Source of the DNA: Pyxidicoccus parkwaysis
Lineage (GTDB): Bacteria > Myxococcota > Myxococcia > Myxococcales > Myxococcaceae
Reading direction: 5' to 3'
DNA: 64,000 bases
Assembly: GCF_017301735.1 (NCBI RefSeq)
Contig: NZ_CP071090.1
Location: forward strand, 992,001 to 1,056,000
Part shown: positions 1 to 8,920 of the stretch, piece after piece
Layout of the letters: every line of letters starts with the position of its first letter
Numbering within the stretch: the first letter of the stretch is position 1
The notes under the pieces: model-generated
What the model was told of the DNA's origin: nothing
What the model saw: only the letters and a program-made list of their open reading frames with translations
Databases searched by the model: none
Program-made: the position numbers and the translations under genes

Positions 1-388
1 GCCGCTCGCGCAGGTGCTGGAACACCTCGGATGACTCCACCCCGGCATCCCGCAGTCGCGCCACCGAGGCCGCTGCCTTGGGAAACACGTGGCGCTCCAG
101 CGCGGCATGCGCCGTGGAGTCACCTCGCGCGCAGGCACAGGCCAGATAGAGGTCCGCGGCATGCAGGGATGCGAGCACCCGGGAAGGCTCTTCGTCCTGT
201 GGCACGCGGCTGGCGAGGTGCCGCAGGAAGTCCTCCTCCGCCAGGGACACGCCCGGCCAGGCCTGCTGGCCTGCTGCGTACAGCGAGGCCAGCACGTCCT
301 CCAGTCCGGGGAGGTCCGCGTAGCCACGTCGGGCGCCGGTCCCCAGTTGCTGGAGGAAGACGAGCGAGCGGCTCTGTTGCGTTCGCAT
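1..388 (-). CDS. Myxococcales-type sigma-70-like factor, N-terminal part (runs off left edge)
   Basis: Only the first ~129 residues are in the window; the gene leaves the left edge with no stop. I translated it by hand from the ATG at 388, preceded by a GAGGTG ribosome-binding site. The N-terminus contains the stretch AADLYLACACARGD followed by LERHVFP, which recalls the N-terminal extension of the Myxococcales family 1 sigma-70 proteins (TIGR03001), whose sigma regions 2 and 4 would lie beyond the edge. If so it would redirect RNA polymerase to a small regulon. The family call is from memory of this motif only; a non-sigma regulator is possible because no DNA-binding region is visible. Confidence 0.6.
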   Translation of the reverse strand, partial: MRTQQSRSLVFLQQLGTGARRGYADLPGLEDVLASLYAAGQQAWPGVSLAEEDFLRHLASRVPQDEEPSRVLASLHAADLYLACACARGDSTAHAALERHVFPKAAASVARLRDAGVESSEVFQHLRER

Positions 389-639
389 GCGCACCTCGGC
401 ACGGCGCGTGTCTGGACCGCCACGCCTCACGCGCGTTGTTACCCCGTTCCTTCCCTTCGTTTCCATCCCCCCTCACTTGTCATTCAGGGAAGTGGCGCCA
501 GCCTCAGTCCGCCTCGACGGGCTGAACCCAGCAGTCATTTGCATATCTCCATGCGGCTCCGTGGCATCGGAAAGGCGGGGGAATTGAAACGAGGGAGGTG
601 GGTGGGAGACAGTCGCGGCTTTCGCTCAAGGAGGTTCTC

Positions 640-2034
640 GTGAAGAAGTCGCTCGGACTGTGTCTGTTGATGATGGGCGTGGGTTGTGCTCACACGTCAG
701 GTCCGTCGAAGGACGTGAGCCCCGCGTTGGATGCGAGCGCCATCCAGGCGTTGGAGGCGCGCGCCGACAAGGCCTACGACGCCGAGGACTTCAAGGGCTG
801 CGCGGAACTACGGCGTCAGGCGGCGGAGGCGCAGACGGACTCGGAGCTTCGCGCGGATGGGCTGTATTCGGCGGCGCGCTGCGCCTCGCTGGCGGCGGAC
901 CCGAGCGGAGCCATCGCCCTGCTGAGGCGCGCGGTGGCGGATGGCTTCTACGCGCCGGACAGGCTCCGGTACAACCCGGAGCTCGCCTCGCTCCACTCTG
1001 CCGAGGGCTGGTCGGACGTGCTCGCGGGGGCCTCCGCGAACCTGGCCAAGGCCGAGCAGCCGCCCATGGCCGTTCCGGTGCTGCGCGGCATCGACGTGTC
1101 GCACTCCCGCCGCGCCACGCGAGACGCCGTCATCCTGGCGTTTGGTCTGGAGCTCGGCAAGCCCATCATCAGCAGCAAACACCTGTTCAAGAAGGCGGGG
1201 GAGGCGCTGAAGAAGCAGTTCAATCTGGCCGAGGCCGAGGTGTCGGTCATTGCCTTCTTCGCGGCCGAGTACAAGGACCAGGCCTTCGCCACGGTCGACC
1301 TGCTGGACGCGGAGGACGCGCAGCGGCAGCGCTTCCTGCCGCAGCCCACGGGACACGTGGAGGACCCCGAGGGGCTCCTCACCCAGTGGCGGGCCTACGA
1401 GGACAAGTCCGTGAGCCTCATGATGGGGGGCGCGATAGAGCCCGAGAAGATGGGCATCTGCAGCGTCGCCCACTGCATGCCGTCGGGGTTCGCCCATCCC
1501 GAGCTGGCGCCCTTCGAGCCCGTCTTCATCGCGAAGGTGCCGGGCGCCGCGGAGCGCCTGCTGAAGGTGCTGAAGGAGGACGCCGACCCCGACCGTCGCA
1601 GCTCGGTGCCCTTCCTGCTGGCGTATGGGGGCAACGCGGAGCAGGTCGTCGCGTGGCTCGTGCCTTTCTTCCGGGACCCTGACTGGACGGTTCGCAACAG
1701 CGTGGTCCGCACGGTGCTCGAGTTCCAGCGCGCGAGCGACCATCCGCTGGTGTCCCTGCCGGTGGCGATGGACGCGATGCAGATGCCGAAGACGACGGAC
1801 CGGAACAAGGGCACGTTCCTGCTCGGAATGGTGCTGGAGAAGATGAAGCCGGAGGAACTGAAGGCCCGCCGCGCCGAGGTGCTCCGGCAGGTGGGGGCGC
1901 AGCTGGTGGAGATGGCCGGGTATCAGCAGCCCATCCATCGCGAGCCCGCTGTCGAGGTGCTCGAGCGGCTCTCCGGCGAGAAGCACGAGAAGGCCGAGCA
2001 GTGGAAGGAGTGGCTGTCGCGCCAGTCCTACTGA
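640..2034 (+). CDS. Lipoprotein with TPR-like and HEAT-like segments, unknown function
   Basis: A GTG start at 640 is chosen because AAGGAGG lies 6 bases upstream and the resulting 464-aa product starts with a lipoprotein signal peptide (VKKSLGLCLLMMGVGC, lipobox VGC at residues 14-16). An upstream in-frame ATG at 598 would bury that signal. Residues ~30-125 form helical TPR-like repeats rich in Ala, and residues ~300-380 look HEAT-like (RSSVPFLLAYGG..., DWTVRNSVVRTVLEF). It is probably anchored to a membrane facing the periplasm. No catalytic motif was recognised. The 3' end overlaps the convergent methyltransferase gene by 7 bases. Confidence 0.75.
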   Translation: MKKSLGLCLLMMGVGCAHTSGPSKDVSPALDASAIQALEARADKAYDAEDFKGCAELRRQAAEAQTDSELRADGLYSAARCASLAADPSGAIALLRRAVADGFYAPDRLRYNPELASLHSAEGWSDVLAGASANLAKAEQPPMAVPVLRGIDVSHSRRATRDAVILAFGLELGKPIISSKHLFKKAGEALKKQFNLAEAEVSVIAFFAAEYKDQAFATVDLLDAEDAQRQRFLPQPTGHVEDPEGLLTQWRAYEDKSVSLMMGGAIEPEKMGICSVAHCMPSGFAHPELAPFEPVFIAKVPGAAERLLKVLKEDADPDRRSSVPFLLAYGGNAEQVVAWLVPFFRDPDWTVRNSVVRTVLEFQRASDHPLVSLPVAMDAMQMPKTTDRNKGTFLLGMVLEKMKPEELKARRAEVLRQVGAQLVEMAGYQQPIHREPAVEVLERLSGEKHEKAEQWKEWLSRQSY

Positions 2035-2867
2035 GGCGCCTGCACGCGCTCCAGCACCCAGACGCCGTACGTGAGCTTCCCGATGAGCAGGTAGATGTTC
2101 CATTGATAGTAGGCGGAGAGGATGTCGAACCCGTCCTCTCCCAATTGGGAGGCCACGCGAGACGGCGCCCGGAGCATCTTCGCGAAGCGCATCACGTCTC
2201 GCGCCACGCCGTCATCGAGGGCTTCCTGGAACGGAGAGCCCTCATCGGTGGTCGTCCCGTACTCCACGGTCCGCAGCCCGGCGACGTGGAACGCTCGCTC
2301 CAGGCGCTCCTTCGACAGGGTGTCGGGGTTGATGCCGATGGCGTGGGTGACTCTCGCAGCCTCGCGAGGCTCCAGCAGGTCCGTCTCCACCGCGCTGCAG
2401 TTCATCATGAAGCCGCCCGGCTTCAGGACGCGCGCACACTCCACGATGGCGCCGTCGATGTCCGAGACGTGGTTGAACATGTCGAGGCACCAGACGAAGT
2501 CCACCGACGCGTCCGGCAGGGGAAGCTGCCCGATGCTTCCCTGCTTCAGCGTCACGTGTTCCTCCAGCGACTCCTCCCGGGCCCGCTCGGAGGCAAGCTC
2601 CAGGTTCTGTTCGAGCGGGTCCACGCCGATGACGGCACAGCCCAGCCGTTGCGCCAATTCCAGGGCCTGCTTCCCCTTGCCGCAGCCCACGTCCACGAGC
2701 ACCGAGCCCGTGCCCACGCCGTGCCGCGCTGGAATCTCATACAAGAAGTCCGAGGCGGGGCGGCCTCCGGGCGCCTCGTCCAGGAAGGCCTTGGACGCGT
2801 CATCCGCCGCGAGGAATGGCCAGAGGAATCGGTAGAACGCCTCGATGCGCTTCTCGAGCTCACGCAT
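2028..2867 (-). CDS. Class I SAM-dependent methyltransferase
   Basis: The 279-aa protein shows the Rossmann-type SAM-binding motif I VDVGCGKGKQALELA at about residues 58-72, an acidic residue at the end of strand 2 (VIGVDP), and the motif IV-like segment VDFVWCLDMFNHV. This is the Methyltransf_11/25 type that usually acts on small molecules. The substrate cannot be read from the sequence. There is no signal peptide, so it should be cytoplasmic. Upstream is a 190-base gap shared divergently with hemN; downstream it overlaps the convergent lipoprotein gene. Confidence 0.85.
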   Translation of the reverse strand: MRELEKRIEAFYRFLWPFLAADDASKAFLDEAPGGRPASDFLYEIPARHGVGTGSVLVDVGCGKGKQALELAQRLGCAVIGVDPLEQNLELASERAREESLEEHVTLKQGSIGQLPLPDASVDFVWCLDMFNHVSDIDGAIVECARVLKPGGFMMNCSAVETDLLEPREAARVTHAIGINPDTLSKERLERAFHVAGLRTVEYGTTTDEGSPFQEALDDGVARDVMRFAKMLRAPSRVASQLGEDGFDILSAYYQWNIYLLIGKLTYGVWVLERVQAPQ

Positions 2868-3063
2868 GACGCCATTCTAATCAGACCGTCGGGCCACCAG
2901 GCGGGCATGCCCACGCTTCGGCATACCCTCCGCGGTCGCGCGGCGACGGGCCCGAGACGCGCGGATTGCGGGCCGTCGGGGGGAGGGCGCAGAAGTTGCG
3001 CGCCCGCTCCAGGGCTTCCCTCGGAGCGGGCTGGCACGGGGCTTGGAGTAGGGCAGGGGTGTG

Positions 3064-4434
3064 ATGGAACCCCGCCTCGACGTCCCCACGCCCTCCGAGG
3101 AACTGCTGAGCCGGTACAACGTCGCCGGCCCGCGCTACACGAGCTACCCCACCGCTCCCGAGTGGCGCCCCGACTTCGGCGCCGAGGCCCTTTCGGAGCG
3201 GCTGGCCTTCGCCGGCTCGCGCGACAGCACGGAGCCCCTGTCCCTCTACGTCCACCTGCCGTTCTGCAAGAGCCTCTGCTGGTACTGCGGCTGCAACGTC
3301 GTCATCAGCAAGGACGCGGGCGCGGCGGACCAGTACCTCGACCACCTCGTGATGGAGATGGACCTGGTGGCCCAGCGGCTCGGCGCGCGGCGGAGCGTGT
3401 CGCAAATCCACTGGGGCGGCGGCACGCCCACCTTCCTCACCGAGTCCCAACTGGAGCGCCTATGGACGGAGCTGACCCGCCGCTTCACGCCGCTGCCCGA
3501 CGCGGAGGTGGCGATTGAAGTGCACCCCGCGCTGACGACACCGGGACAGCTGTCGCTCTTGCGGCGGCTCGGCTTCAACCGCGTGTCCATGGGCCTGCAG
3601 GACTTCGACCCGCTGGTGCAGCAGACGACGAATCGCATCCAGACGCCGGAGCAGACGCGCGCCCTGCTGGAGCACGCCCGCGCGCTGGGCTTCACCGGCG
3701 TGAACTTCGACCTCATCTACGGCCTGCCGCACCAGAACGCGGAGCGCTGGGCTCGCACGCTGGAGACGGTGCTCTCCCTGCGGCCGGACCGGCTCGCCGT
3801 CTACTCCTTCGCGTACATGCCGGAGGTGCTGAAGCACCAGAAGCGCATGCCCGCGGACGCGCTGCCCGCCGCGCGCACCAAGCTGGAGTTGTTCCGCGCC
3901 ACCTACGCGGCCTTCGTCGCCGCGGGCTACCGCCCCATCGGCATGGACCACTTCGCGGTGCCCGAGGACGAGCTCGCTCGCGCCCAGGCCGAGCGCCGGC
4001 TGGGCCGCAACTTCCAGGGCTATACGGTGAAGGCCGCGTCGGACGTGGTGGCGCTCGGCAGCACCGGCATCAGCGACGTGGGCGGCGCCTACGCGCAGAA
4101 CGTCCGGCCGCTGCCGTACTACTACGCGCGCGTGGTGGAGGGACGGCTCGCCACCGAGCGCGGCATCGCCCTCACGGAGGACGACAAGCGGCGCCGCGCC
4201 GTCATCACCCAGCTCATGTGCAACTTCTGGACGGACCTGGGGGAGGAGGGCGCTCGCGACTTCGCCCCGGAGTTGGAGCGGCTGCGCGCCTTCGAGGACG
4301 ACGGGCTGGTGGTCCGCACCGGCACGCAGCTGGAGCTGACGGCGCTGGGCCGCCTCTTCGTCCGCAACGTGGCGATGGTGTTCGACGCCTATCTCTCCCG
4401 GGCCGAGAGGCCCCGCTTTTCCCGCACGGTGTGA
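3064..4434 (+). CDS. hemN: Oxygen-independent coproporphyrinogen III dehydrogenase (radical SAM)
   Basis: HemN converts coproporphyrinogen III to protoporphyrinogen IX in haem synthesis without oxygen. The 456-aa length is normal. The N-terminus carries the family signature GPRYTSYPTAPEW, followed by the radical SAM cluster-binding motif CKSLCWYCGCN (CxxxCxxCxC) at about residue 68, and GGGTPTFL. The C-terminal HemN domain is intact. The start is ATG 3064, but an adjacent GTG at 3061 is equally possible. The hemerythrin gene starts 8 bases after the stop, suggesting co-transcription and a role under low oxygen. Confidence 0.93.
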   Translation: MEPRLDVPTPSEELLSRYNVAGPRYTSYPTAPEWRPDFGAEALSERLAFAGSRDSTEPLSLYVHLPFCKSLCWYCGCNVVISKDAGAADQYLDHLVMEMDLVAQRLGARRSVSQIHWGGGTPTFLTESQLERLWTELTRRFTPLPDAEVAIEVHPALTTPGQLSLLRRLGFNRVSMGLQDFDPLVQQTTNRIQTPEQTRALLEHARALGFTGVNFDLIYGLPHQNAERWARTLETVLSLRPDRLAVYSFAYMPEVLKHQKRMPADALPAARTKLELFRATYAAFVAAGYRPIGMDHFAVPEDELARAQAERRLGRNFQGYTVKAASDVVALGSTGISDVGGAYAQNVRPLPYYYARVVEGRLATERGIALTEDDKRRRAVITQLMCNFWTDLGEEGARDFAPELERLRAFEDDGLVVRTGTQLELTALGRLFVRNVAMVFDAYLSRAERPRFSRTV

Positions 4435-4442
4435 GGACCGCG

Positions 4443-5018
4443 ATGGATGCGTTGGATGTACTGAGTCAGGAGCACCGGCAGATACAGCACGTGTTGGACG
4501 TGCTGGCCCAGGCGGTGGAGCGCGGCCGCCAGGGCGAGTTCGTCTCCGCGTCGCTCTTCCTGCGGGCCGCGAACTTCTTCCGCACGTACGTGGATGGCAG
4601 CCACCACGCGAAGGAGATGGTGCTCTTCCAGACGATGCTCGTGCACCGGCTGCCGCTCTTGCCGGGGCTGTTGTCCCAGGTGACGGGCGAGCACGGCGCC
4701 GGCAGCGAGCAGGCCCTGACGCTCCAGCACGCGGCCGAGGCGACGCTGCGCGAGGGCGCGGACCCCACGCCGATGCTGGATGCGGCCGAGGCCTACCTCC
4801 AGTTGCAGCGCGGCCACACCGCCGCGGAGGAGACGCAGGTGTTCCCCCTCGCGCGCCGGCTGCTCCCCGCCGCAGTGCTGGAGCGCATGCGCACGCGCTT
4901 CGCCCGCATCGAGGCCTCGCACGGTCCGCTGGGTGAGGCCGTGGAAGCACTGGAGCGAGCCTTTGCTCCCGTCCGCCCCCTGTGGCCGGGGATGACGGGC
5001 AGCGTGCGCTCGTTCTGA
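4443..5018 (+). CDS. Hemerythrin HHE-domain protein
   Basis: The 191-aa protein is all-helical and carries the His/Glu ligand pattern of the HHE cation-binding domain: EHRQ near residue 10, HHAKEMVLF near 60, GEHGAGSEQ near 85 and HTAAEETQVFP near 125. Such domains bind a di-iron centre and are used in oxygen, NO or iron handling. The ATG at 4443 lies 8 bases beyond hemN, so the two are very likely one transcript and may link oxygen or iron status to anaerobic haem synthesis. That link is inference. There is no signal peptide or membrane segment. Confidence 0.85.
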   Translation: MDALDVLSQEHRQIQHVLDVLAQAVERGRQGEFVSASLFLRAANFFRTYVDGSHHAKEMVLFQTMLVHRLPLLPGLLSQVTGEHGAGSEQALTLQHAAEATLREGADPTPMLDAAEAYLQLQRGHTAAEETQVFPLARRLLPAAVLERMRTRFARIEASHGPLGEAVEALERAFAPVRPLWPGMTGSVRSF

Positions 5019-5029
5019 GCGCGCGATTC

Positions 5030-5075
5030 CAGAGGGGAGCAGGCGGCCGGACGCTCCCCGAGCCCGCTCCCCTGG
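5030..5075 (+). terminator. Possible hairpin terminator after the hemerythrin gene
   Basis: AGGGGAGC at 5033-5040 is perfectly complementary to GCTCCCCT at 5066-5073, with flanking CC/GG extending the stem. The loop is about 25 bases. No U-run follows, as is common in GC-rich genomes, so the call is tentative. Confidence 0.35.
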
Positions 5076-5131
5076 AGTCACAGCCGGCGGATGCCCACCT
5101 CTACCTGCGGGGACTCGCACGGAGGGCGCGC

Positions 5132-5668
5132 ATGGCACGACGAGAGGGAGTCACGGGGACGGCGCCGAGGCGCTGGATGCTGGTGGGCGCCTTGCTCGCC
5201 GCCACGGCGGTGGGCGCCATGCCCCAGCGCGGTGAGTCGCTGCCGGACTTCACCACCAGGGATTTGCTGGACGGGACCCACCGGAGCCACGAGTTGGTGG
5301 GACGCACGACGCTGCTCGTGGTCATCACCGACAAGGACGCCGGCGACGCGATGCAGAAGTGGTTCGACACCGCCGACACGCACGTGCCGAAGTCCGTCCA
5401 CCGCGCGTCCATCCTCACCTTCAAGCTGCCCTTCTTCGTGAGTCAGGGCACCGTGCGCAACAAGGCGCGGGAGAAGGTGCCTCGCGAGTACTGGGGCGAC
5501 ACCTGGCTGGACAAGAACGGCGCCATGGGGAAGGCGCTGGGCCTGGACTCGAGCAAGACGCCGTACGCCTTCGCGCTCGACGAGAAGGGCCACGTGGTGG
5601 CCGCCGTGCACGGCGACGCTGACGCGCCGGAAGCACAGGCCGTATGGGACGCACTCACCCGGCGCTGA
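5132..5668 (+). CDS. YtfJ-like exported thioredoxin-fold protein without cysteines
   Basis: The 178-aa product starts at ATG 5132 behind GGAGGG. An N-terminal hydrophobic segment (residues ~14-29) fits a signal peptide. The remainder resembles the YtfJ/thioredoxin-like fold: a LPDFTTRDLLDG start, a central strand LLVVITDKDAGDAM where a CxxC would sit in a redox-active relative, and a late ALDEKGHVVAAVHGD segment. There is no cysteine anywhere, so it cannot be a thiol oxidoreductase. The assignment is by pattern only and the function is unknown. It follows hemN and the hemerythrin gene on the same strand. Confidence 0.6.
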   Translation: MARREGVTGTAPRRWMLVGALLAATAVGAMPQRGESLPDFTTRDLLDGTHRSHELVGRTTLLVVITDKDAGDAMQKWFDTADTHVPKSVHRASILTFKLPFFVSQGTVRNKAREKVPREYWGDTWLDKNGAMGKALGLDSSKTPYAFALDEKGHVVAAVHGDADAPEAQAVWDALTRR

Positions 5669-5742
5669 ATCACCCCGGCACCGTGGAGTTCTACGAGGAC
5701 ATCGTTATCTTGCAGTGACGCTGCGTTCCTCGAGACACCACC

Positions 5743-6297
5743 ATGGCTGAAGAGCAGAAGGTTGTATTCGCGCACACCGTCGAGGGTCTCTTCGTCCAGG
5801 CGCTGGCGGACCGGCTGACTCCCGTGGCGAAGGAGCGGCTGAAGGCGGCGGGGCTGGACTTGGGGCGGGCCTTCGCGCCGGCCTATCCCGAGGAGCAGTT
5901 CCACCGCTGGGTGCGCATCGCCGCGGAGGAAGTCTTTCCCGGCGTGCCGCTCGACAAGGCCCTGGAGCAGGTGGGCGAGTCGCTGGTGACGGGCTACGAG
6001 AAGACGCTGATGGGCAAGGCCGTGATGGCCACGGTGCGGATTCTCGGGCCCAAGCGGACGCTGGAGCGCACGACGCACAACTTCCGCTCCGCGACGAACT
6101 ACCTGGAGACGAAGCTGAAGCCGGTGGAGGGCAGCCCCAACACCTACGAGATGGTCATCAACGAGACGAGCGGCGTGCCGCGCTACTTCGCCGGCATCAT
6201 GAGTCAGGCCCTGCGCGTCGCGGGCGCGAAGGGCGGCCGCGTGGACATCGTCCACGAGGATGGCGGCGCGTGCACCTACCGCATCCAGTGGACGTGA
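5743..6297 (+). CDS. DUF2378 family protein (Myxococcales paralogous family TIGR02265)
   Basis: The 184-aa sequence matches the Myxococcus paralogous family DUF2378 throughout: VFAHTVEGLF at the start, the YPEEQFHRWV segment, LDKALEQVGESLVTGYEKTLMGKA in the middle, and the NTYEMVINET...PRYFAGI block near the end. The family occurs in many copies in myxobacterial genomes and has no established function. No signal peptide or transmembrane helix is seen. It ends at a strong hairpin shared with the convergent DUF4476 gene. Confidence 0.85.
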   Translation: MAEEQKVVFAHTVEGLFVQALADRLTPVAKERLKAAGLDLGRAFAPAYPEEQFHRWVRIAAEEVFPGVPLDKALEQVGESLVTGYEKTLMGKAVMATVRILGPKRTLERTTHNFRSATNYLETKLKPVEGSPNTYEMVINETSGVPRYFAGIMSQALRVAGAKGGRVDIVHEDGGACTYRIQWT

Positions 6298-6313
6298 GCG
6301 CTGAAAAGACCAC

Positions 6314-6343
6314 GGGCGCCTCGGGAAGAGTCCCAAGGCGCCC
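6314..6343. terminator. Bidirectional hairpin terminator
   Basis: GGGCGCCTCGGGA at 6314-6326 pairs with TCCCAAGGCGCCC at 6331-6343 with one mismatch in 13 pairs and a 4-base loop. On the minus strand the stem is followed by a T-rich stretch (GGTCTTTT). It lies between two convergent genes and can serve both. Confidence 0.75.
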
Positions 6344-6378
6344 GCGGTGCTCCAGGTGCGCTCGCGTCGTCCGGCCCG

Positions 6379-7161
6379 TCAACGCTGCGCGAGGATTTCC
6401 TGGAGGCGCTGCTTGTCGCTGGAGAAGCTGAAGGCGCTGTAGAGCTGGTAGCCGTTCTCCGGGTCGAGGATGCGGGGCTTCAGCTCACGCACCACCGTGA
6501 GCTTGTCCTGCGAGAACTGGAACTGCGTCATCAGCTGCCCCACCTGGGAGATGAGGAAGTAGTTGCCACCGGCGGCCATCTTGAGCACGCGCATCTTGTC
6601 CTCCGCGAACTGCTCCCGGGCCATGGCGTCGCTCATGCGCTTGAAGTTGCTGTCCGGCATGGGGCGCACCACCGGCGCGGGCGGCGGGGGCGGCGGCTGC
6701 GGAGCCGGCGAGGGGAGGGGCTGCACGGCGCCCAGCGGCGGGGCCTCGCCGACGAACTGCTGCAGCGAGTCCAGCGTCTCCTGCGCGCGGCGCAGCTTGT
6801 TGCGCGCCTCACCCCGGTAGTCGCCACCACGGCCGTCCAGGCGGTCCTCCACGTCCTCCAGCAGGCGCTCCAGGCGGGCCATGCGGGCGGCGAGCTCCTC
6901 GCGGTCCACCACGGCCAGGTTGCGCGAGGGCGGAGGCGGCTGCGGCTGCGGCATAGGGCGGCCCGGCGGCGGGGAGCGCCGCAGCTCGGCGTTCTGCGGG
7001 GCCTCGTCGGCGGGGAAGGAGGAGGGGCCGCGCTTCAGCTCGGCGTTCTGCGGGGCCTCGTCCGCGGCAGGGGCGCGCTTGACCTCGGTGGTCTGCTTGG
7101 GCTCGGCGGCGAAGGCGGATGAGGCGGAGAGAATGGCGAGTGCGATTGCGAGGGCCTTCAT
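6379..7161 (-). CDS. Exported DUF4476 domain protein
   Basis: The start is ATG 7161, giving a 260-aa protein with a clear signal peptide (MKALAIALAILSASSAFA, cleavage near residue 18). A low-complexity, Pro-rich linker follows. It includes two near-identical copies of DEAPQNAEL and a run of prolines. The last ~85 residues (FKRMSDAMAREQFAEDKM to LQEILAQR) match the DUF4476 domain, common in myxobacteria and Bacteroidetes and of unknown function. The protein should be periplasmic or secreted. The gene stands alone between a terminator and the M28 peptidase gene on the same strand. Confidence 0.8.
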   Translation of the reverse strand: MKALAIALAILSASSAFAAEPKQTTEVKRAPAADEAPQNAELKRGPSSFPADEAPQNAELRRSPPPGRPMPQPQPPPPSRNLAVVDREELAARMARLERLLEDVEDRLDGRGGDYRGEARNKLRRAQETLDSLQQFVGEAPPLGAVQPLPSPAPQPPPPPPAPVVRPMPDSNFKRMSDAMAREQFAEDKMRVLKMAAGGNYFLISQVGQLMTQFQFSQDKLTVVRELKPRILDPENGYQLYSAFSFSSDKQRLQEILAQR

Positions 7162-7216
7162 GGGGAGGCGTCCTTTCGTGTGCTTGACACTACCGACGCG
7201 CAAGGCCCCCCTTCAT

Positions 7217-8224
7217 TCAATTCCCGGGGAGCGAGCCCGAGGCCAGCGTCCTGACGGCGGCATACACCGCTTGGACGGCGTGGGCCATACGCACGTAGTC
7301 AAGCGAGTCCCACGTATCGTCCGAGGTGTGGTAGCGCGGATTCCGGAAGTAGGCCGTGTCCGTCACCATCACGGCCCGGAAGCCCTGCTCCCAGAAGCTG
7401 GCGTGGTCCGAGAGGGCCACCCCCGGAACCATTGCTGGTGCAACGAGGCTCTCCACGGGCAGCGGGCTGCCCGCGCGCATCGCCCCGGCCACGGCGTCGG
7501 TGAGGCCGCCGTCTCCCGGCTTGCCCACCACGCCGATGAAGAGGCCCGTGTCCGGGTAGCGGAGGCCGAGCACGGGCAGGGGATACTTCTGGCTGCCCGG
7601 CACGTCGCTGTAGCAGCCCAGCATCTCCAGCGCGAGCATGCCGCGCACCTTCACGCCGTCGTCCCTCAGTTTGCGCGCGTGCATGGCGCTGCCCATCGTC
7701 GGGGTGCCGAAGTAGGGCGGCTCCTCCAGCGTGTAGGCCACCAGGTCCACGCGCAGGGGCGGGGGATTGCGGCCCAGCAGCACCGCCAGCTCCAGCAGCG
7801 CGGCGACGCCGCTCGCGTTGTCATCCGCGCCCGGCGTGCCGGGGGCGGCGTCGTAGTGCGCGCCGACGATGAGGCGCTCGCCGTCCTCCGGCCCGAAGCG
7901 GGCGCTGATGTTGGTGAAGGAGGGACCGCTCGCGCTGAAGGAGAGGGAGTGGCGCTCCACCGAGCCGCCCGCGCTCGCGAGGTGGTCCGCGATGTAGTCC
8001 GCGGCGCGGTCCAAGTTCTGCGGGTGCGTCGAGTCGCGAGGGTGGAGTGTCTCCGAGAGCATGCGCACGTGCGCGCGCAGCCGCTCCGCGTCCATCGTGG
8101 GGCCGCTTTGCGTGGGCGCGGGGGGAGTGGTGGCGTCATGCGGGCCACAAATGAAGGCCCTCGCCAGTCCCACCGTCGCCAGCGTCGCGACTCCGATTCC
8201 CAGCCACAGCCGACCGCGTCTCAT
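7217..8224 (-). CDS. M28 family zinc peptidase, exported
   Basis: This 335-aa protein has an N-terminal membrane/signal segment (residues ~6-24) and the M28 aminopeptidase metal-binding pattern: H123-x-D125 in VGAHYDAAPG, D134 in GADDNASG, and the acidic pair E167-E168 in YTLEEPP. A late His in LSDHASFW completes the ligand set. M28 enzymes use two zinc ions to remove N-terminal residues from peptides. It probably works outside the cytoplasm on peptides, in keeping with a predatory or proteolytic lifestyle (inference). GGGAGGGAG precedes the ATG. Phosphoglycerate mutase lies upstream on the same strand. Confidence 0.88.
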   Translation of the reverse strand: MRRGRLWLGIGVATLATVGLARAFICGPHDATTPPAPTQSGPTMDAERLRAHVRMLSETLHPRDSTHPQNLDRAADYIADHLASAGGSVERHSLSFSASGPSFTNISARFGPEDGERLIVGAHYDAAPGTPGADDNASGVAALLELAVLLGRNPPPLRVDLVAYTLEEPPYFGTPTMGSAMHARKLRDDGVKVRGMLALEMLGCYSDVPGSQKYPLPVLGLRYPDTGLFIGVVGKPGDGGLTDAVAGAMRAGSPLPVESLVAPAMVPGVALSDHASFWEQGFRAVMVTDTAYFRNPRYHTSDDTWDSLDYVRMAHAVQAVYAAVRTLASGSLPGN

Positions 8225-8311
8225 GCGCTCCCTCCCGCCCGGGCGGCGCGCGCGCCCGGGGTGTCGTCTTCCTTGGACCCTCGGGAGGGAAGCGGCGTTC
8301 CCGCTCGCGGC

Positions 8312-8920
8312 TCAGGGCACGGGCATGCGCTTGGACAGCACCTCGCCCGTCGGGGAGATGTCGTAGACGAGGGGGACGCCGGTGGCCAGTTCCAGGCCCA
8401 CCACCTGCTCGCCGGTGAGGCCATCCAGCTTCATCACCAGCGAGCGGTTGGAGTTGCCGTGCGCCACCACCAGCACGTGCTTGCCCAGGCGCAAGTCGCC
8501 GGCGATGGCGCGCTCGTAGAAGGGCAGCACGCGCTTCGCCGTCATGGCCAGCGACTCGCCGTTGGGCGGGGGCACGTCGTAGGAGCGGCGCCACAGCTTC
8601 ACCTGCTGCTCGCCGAACTCCTTCGCGGCGTCCGCCTTGTTGAGGCCCTGGAGGTCGCCGTAGTGGCGCTCGTTGAGGGCGGCGTCGCGGATGACGGGGA
8701 TGCGCTGGCCGAGCGCGTCCAGGATGATGGAGAGCGTCTCCTGCGCGCGGGTGAGCGCGGACGTGTAGGCGACGTCGAACTTCAGGCCCTGGAGGGCCTT
8801 GGCCGCGAGCCGGGCTTCGTCGCGGCCCTGCTCGGTAAGGGGCACGTCCACGAAGCCGGTGAAGCGGTTCTCATGGTTCCAGAGGGACTGACCGTGTCGG
8901 ACGAGAGCGAGGGTGGGCAT
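8312..8920 (-). CDS. gpmA: 2,3-bisphosphoglycerate-dependent phosphoglycerate mutase
   Basis: Glycolytic/gluconeogenic interconversion of 3- and 2-phosphoglycerate. The 202-aa protein begins with the histidine phosphatase signature LVRHGQSLWN (H9 is phosphorylated), followed by RFTGFVDVPLTEQG, the TSALTRAQET block, LNERHYGDLQG with the catalytic Glu, and VVAHGNSNR with the second catalytic His. It is shorter than the ~250-aa enterobacterial enzyme but has every active-site motif. It is cytoplasmic. It is followed by the M28 peptidase gene after 87 bases. Confidence 0.92.
   Translation of the reverse strand: MPTLALVRHGQSLWNHENRFTGFVDVPLTEQGRDEARLAAKALQGLKFDVAYTSALTRAQETLSIILDALGQRIPVIRDAALNERHYGDLQGLNKADAAKEFGEQQVKLWRRSYDVPPPNGESLAMTAKRVLPFYERAIAGDLRLGKHVLVVAHGNSNRSLVMKLDGLTGEQVVGLELATGVPLVYDISPTGEVLSKRMPVP

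Noticed and set aside
3032..3047. TGGCAC-N5-TTGGA, a sigma-54-like promoter before hemN
   Set aside because: The essential -12 GC is GG, and the implied start would be within about 4 bases of the start codon.
6971..7075. Possible separate repeat element inside the DUF4476 gene
   Set aside because: It is an in-frame duplication of the DEAPQNAEL coding segment, best seen as part of the low-complexity linker.
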